Below, in pieces: positions 13,153-14,350 of a DNA stretch of 14,350 nucleotides (position 1 is its first letter; each line of letters opens with the position of its first letter). The position numbers were made by a program, and so were the translations under genes. This DNA is from Labilibaculum sp. (lineage in GTDB: Bacteria; Bacteroidota; Bacteroidia; Bacteroidales; Marinifilaceae): NCBI GenBank assembly GCA_016743925.1, contig JADGFH010000059.1:1-14350 (forward strand), given 5' to 3'. Under the pieces are notes generated by a model. The model was given only the letters and a program-made list of their open reading frames with translations, was not told where the DNA came from and did not search any database.

Positions 13153-14350
13153 TTAGTATTTAATTGAATAAGCCATTAAAGCTTTAGCATGTCGAACATA
13201 CAATATTCCATCATTGATTACCATATGCGCCCAATACGGACCTTTTCCATAAGGAATTTTAAATGAACTTATCACTTTAAACTCTTTAGGATCTGCTTTA
13301 ACTAAAGCAATATTTCCATCCTTTTCATCATAACAATAAAGCATTCCTTCAGCGGATATAATAGATCCTTTATTCTCCCATTCTGTTTCGTACATTTTCT
13401 TGCCTGTTTCCCATTCTAAACAAACCCAACGCCCCATTCTGTTGTGTTCCCAATTTGCGCCATAAATGTAACCATCAACTAAAACAGCACCACCATGATG
13501 CACATCTAGAATTGAATCAACATATAACAATTCGACAGTTGAAGCATCATTATTCAAATCAAGCATAACTGAATGATGATCGTAACCATTAGTTAGAAAT
13601 ATCTTTCCATCTTTATACAAAGGTGTATTTGTATTGATATTCGCTTTCCACTTTCCTCCAGCGTAAGAACCATAGTCAAACTGCCAGTCGATATTACCTG
13701 TTGAAGGATCAACACCAATAGCATTGTTTTCCGTAACAGTTACGATTTGATCTTTTCCATTTCTTTTAATCAAAAGAGGAGAAACATATCCTGGCGTATC
13801 ATCTAAACTTTTTGATTCCCAAGCGATTTCACCTGTCATCTTATTTAAAGCAATCATAGTAGTTTTCTCACCACAGGGAGTATAAAACACAAAATCATTC
13901 CATAAAAGCAAAGATTCAGAAATACCCCACCTTCCAATTTCACCTTCAAAAATCTCATTGGCTTTTACCTTCCAAATTGCATCTCCAGAAATTGCATTAA
14001 TACAAGCAAGATCTCCTCTTCCGCTTGACAAATATATTCTATCATCTTCTATCGTTGGTGTACAACGTGCGTCCGTAAAAGACTCATCCCATCCTCGTCC
14101 ATAAGGTATTTCCCATTTAATTTTTCCTTGAATATCAAAAGCCAATAAATAATCCATTGAATCTTTCATTCCAGTGGTATAGACTGTATTATGAGCAATT
14201 GCGACGGAAGAGTATCCAGTAGGAATACTATCTACATGCCAAAGCATTTTTGGTCCTTCAGCAGGCCATTCATTTAGAAGACCTGTTTCAGTATAAACAC
14301 CAGAGCGATTTGGACCACGCCATTCACTTTTTTCTATCTTACTCTTGCAC
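13153..14350 (-). CDS. PQQ-like beta-propeller protein, 5' end outside the window
   Basis: The frame is open to the right edge, giving 398 visible residues; the internal Met at 14247 is not the start because the propeller entry motif lies upstream of it. The visible N-terminus reads CKSKIEKSEWRGPNRSG, where WRGPNRSG matches the FRG entry motif of the paralogues and is followed by TGLLNEWPAEGPKMLW, typical of this family. The first visible residue is Cys followed by a short polar linker, which fits a mature lipoprotein N-terminus, but the signal and lipobox are out of view. Propeller repeats include GKIKWEIP, GDAIWKVK, GEIAWES and GNIDWQFD. It is probably exported. It is the first gene visible in the apparent operon; further genes may lie upstream. 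Confidence 0.88.
   Translation of the reverse strand, partial: CKSKIEKSEWRGPNRSGVYTETGLLNEWPAEGPKMLWHVDSIPTGYSSVAIAHNTVYTTGMKDSMDYLLAFDIQGKIKWEIPYGRGWDESFTDARCTPTIEDDRIYLSSGRGDLACINAISGDAIWKVKANEIFEGEIGRWGISESLLLWNDFVFYTPCGEKTTMIALNKMTGEIAWESKSLDDTPGYVSPLLIKRNGKDQIVTVTENNAIGVDPSTGNIDWQFDYGSYAGGKWKANINTNTPLYKDGKIFLTNGYDHHSVMLDLNNDASTVELLYVDSILDVHHGGAVLVDGYIYGANWEHNRMGRWVCLEWETGKKMYETEWENKGSIISAEGMLYCYDEKDGNIALVKADPKEFKVISSFKIPYGKGPYWAHMVINDGILYVRHAKALMAYSIKY

Noticed and set aside
1206..14350. Quinoprotein (PQQ) dehydrogenases or c-type cytochromes
   Set aside because: The propeller repeats are PQQ-like, but no CxxCH haem site was found in any product and none of the four PQQ-like propellers has the vicinal Cys pair of methanol dehydrogenase, so PQQ binding is not claimed.

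Overview
The window looks like part of the chromosome of an anaerobic or facultative, probably marine, Bacteroidota (Bacteroidia, Marinilabiliales-like). That assignment is inference. It rests on the AT-rich sequence, mostly weak Shine-Dalgarno sites, Bacteroidota-style dispersed palindromes between genes, and the protein families present. No rRNA, tRNA, CRISPR array, transposase or integrase was seen.

All eleven convincing genes lie on the minus strand, so transcription runs from the right edge to the left. From upstream to downstream they are: a PQQ-like beta-propeller open at the right edge (13153-14350); a membrane-anchored PQQ-like propeller (11674-13098); a membrane-anchored NHL/six-bladed propeller (10699-11661); a 64-residue Tat-signal protein with four cysteines (10503-10697); a Tat-exported protein with four [4Fe-4S] sites, NapG-like (9860-10420); a NapH/NosR-like polytopic iron-sulfur protein (8588-9850); a PQQ-like propeller with three membrane segments (6580-8463); a NuoE/thioredoxin-like/NuoF/ferredoxin fusion (4235-6577); a NuoG-type [2Fe-2S] plus GltD-like FAD protein (2613-4157); a secreted eight-bladed PQQ-like propeller (1206-2318); and a LolD/MacB-type ABC ATPase (299-997). 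Short spacings (1, 2, 9 and 12 nt) suggest one operon or a few overlapping units from the right edge to at least 2613.

The content suggests an electron conduit across the inner membrane. NADH would be oxidised in the cytoplasm by the NuoEF-like fusion. Electrons would pass through the FAD/iron-sulfur protein to the cytoplasmic ferredoxin domains of the NapH-like protein, then to the periplasmic Tat ferredoxin, or in the opposite direction. Four PQQ-like propellers and one NHL propeller, each held differently at the membrane or released, would sit on the periplasmic side as scaffold, sensor or enzyme. No complex I membrane subunits, hydrogenase H-cluster motifs or CxxCH haem sites are present, so this is not a standard Nuo, hydrogenase or cytochrome system. 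Its substrate cannot be read from the sequence.

Five copies of a bulged palindromic repeat lie in the gaps. Four sit within 17 nt downstream of the stop codons of the iron-sulfur genes. The fifth is in the leader of the secreted propeller gene, where the repeat and about 27 bases of flank look locally duplicated. The left 298 bases are non-coding and rich in hairpins.
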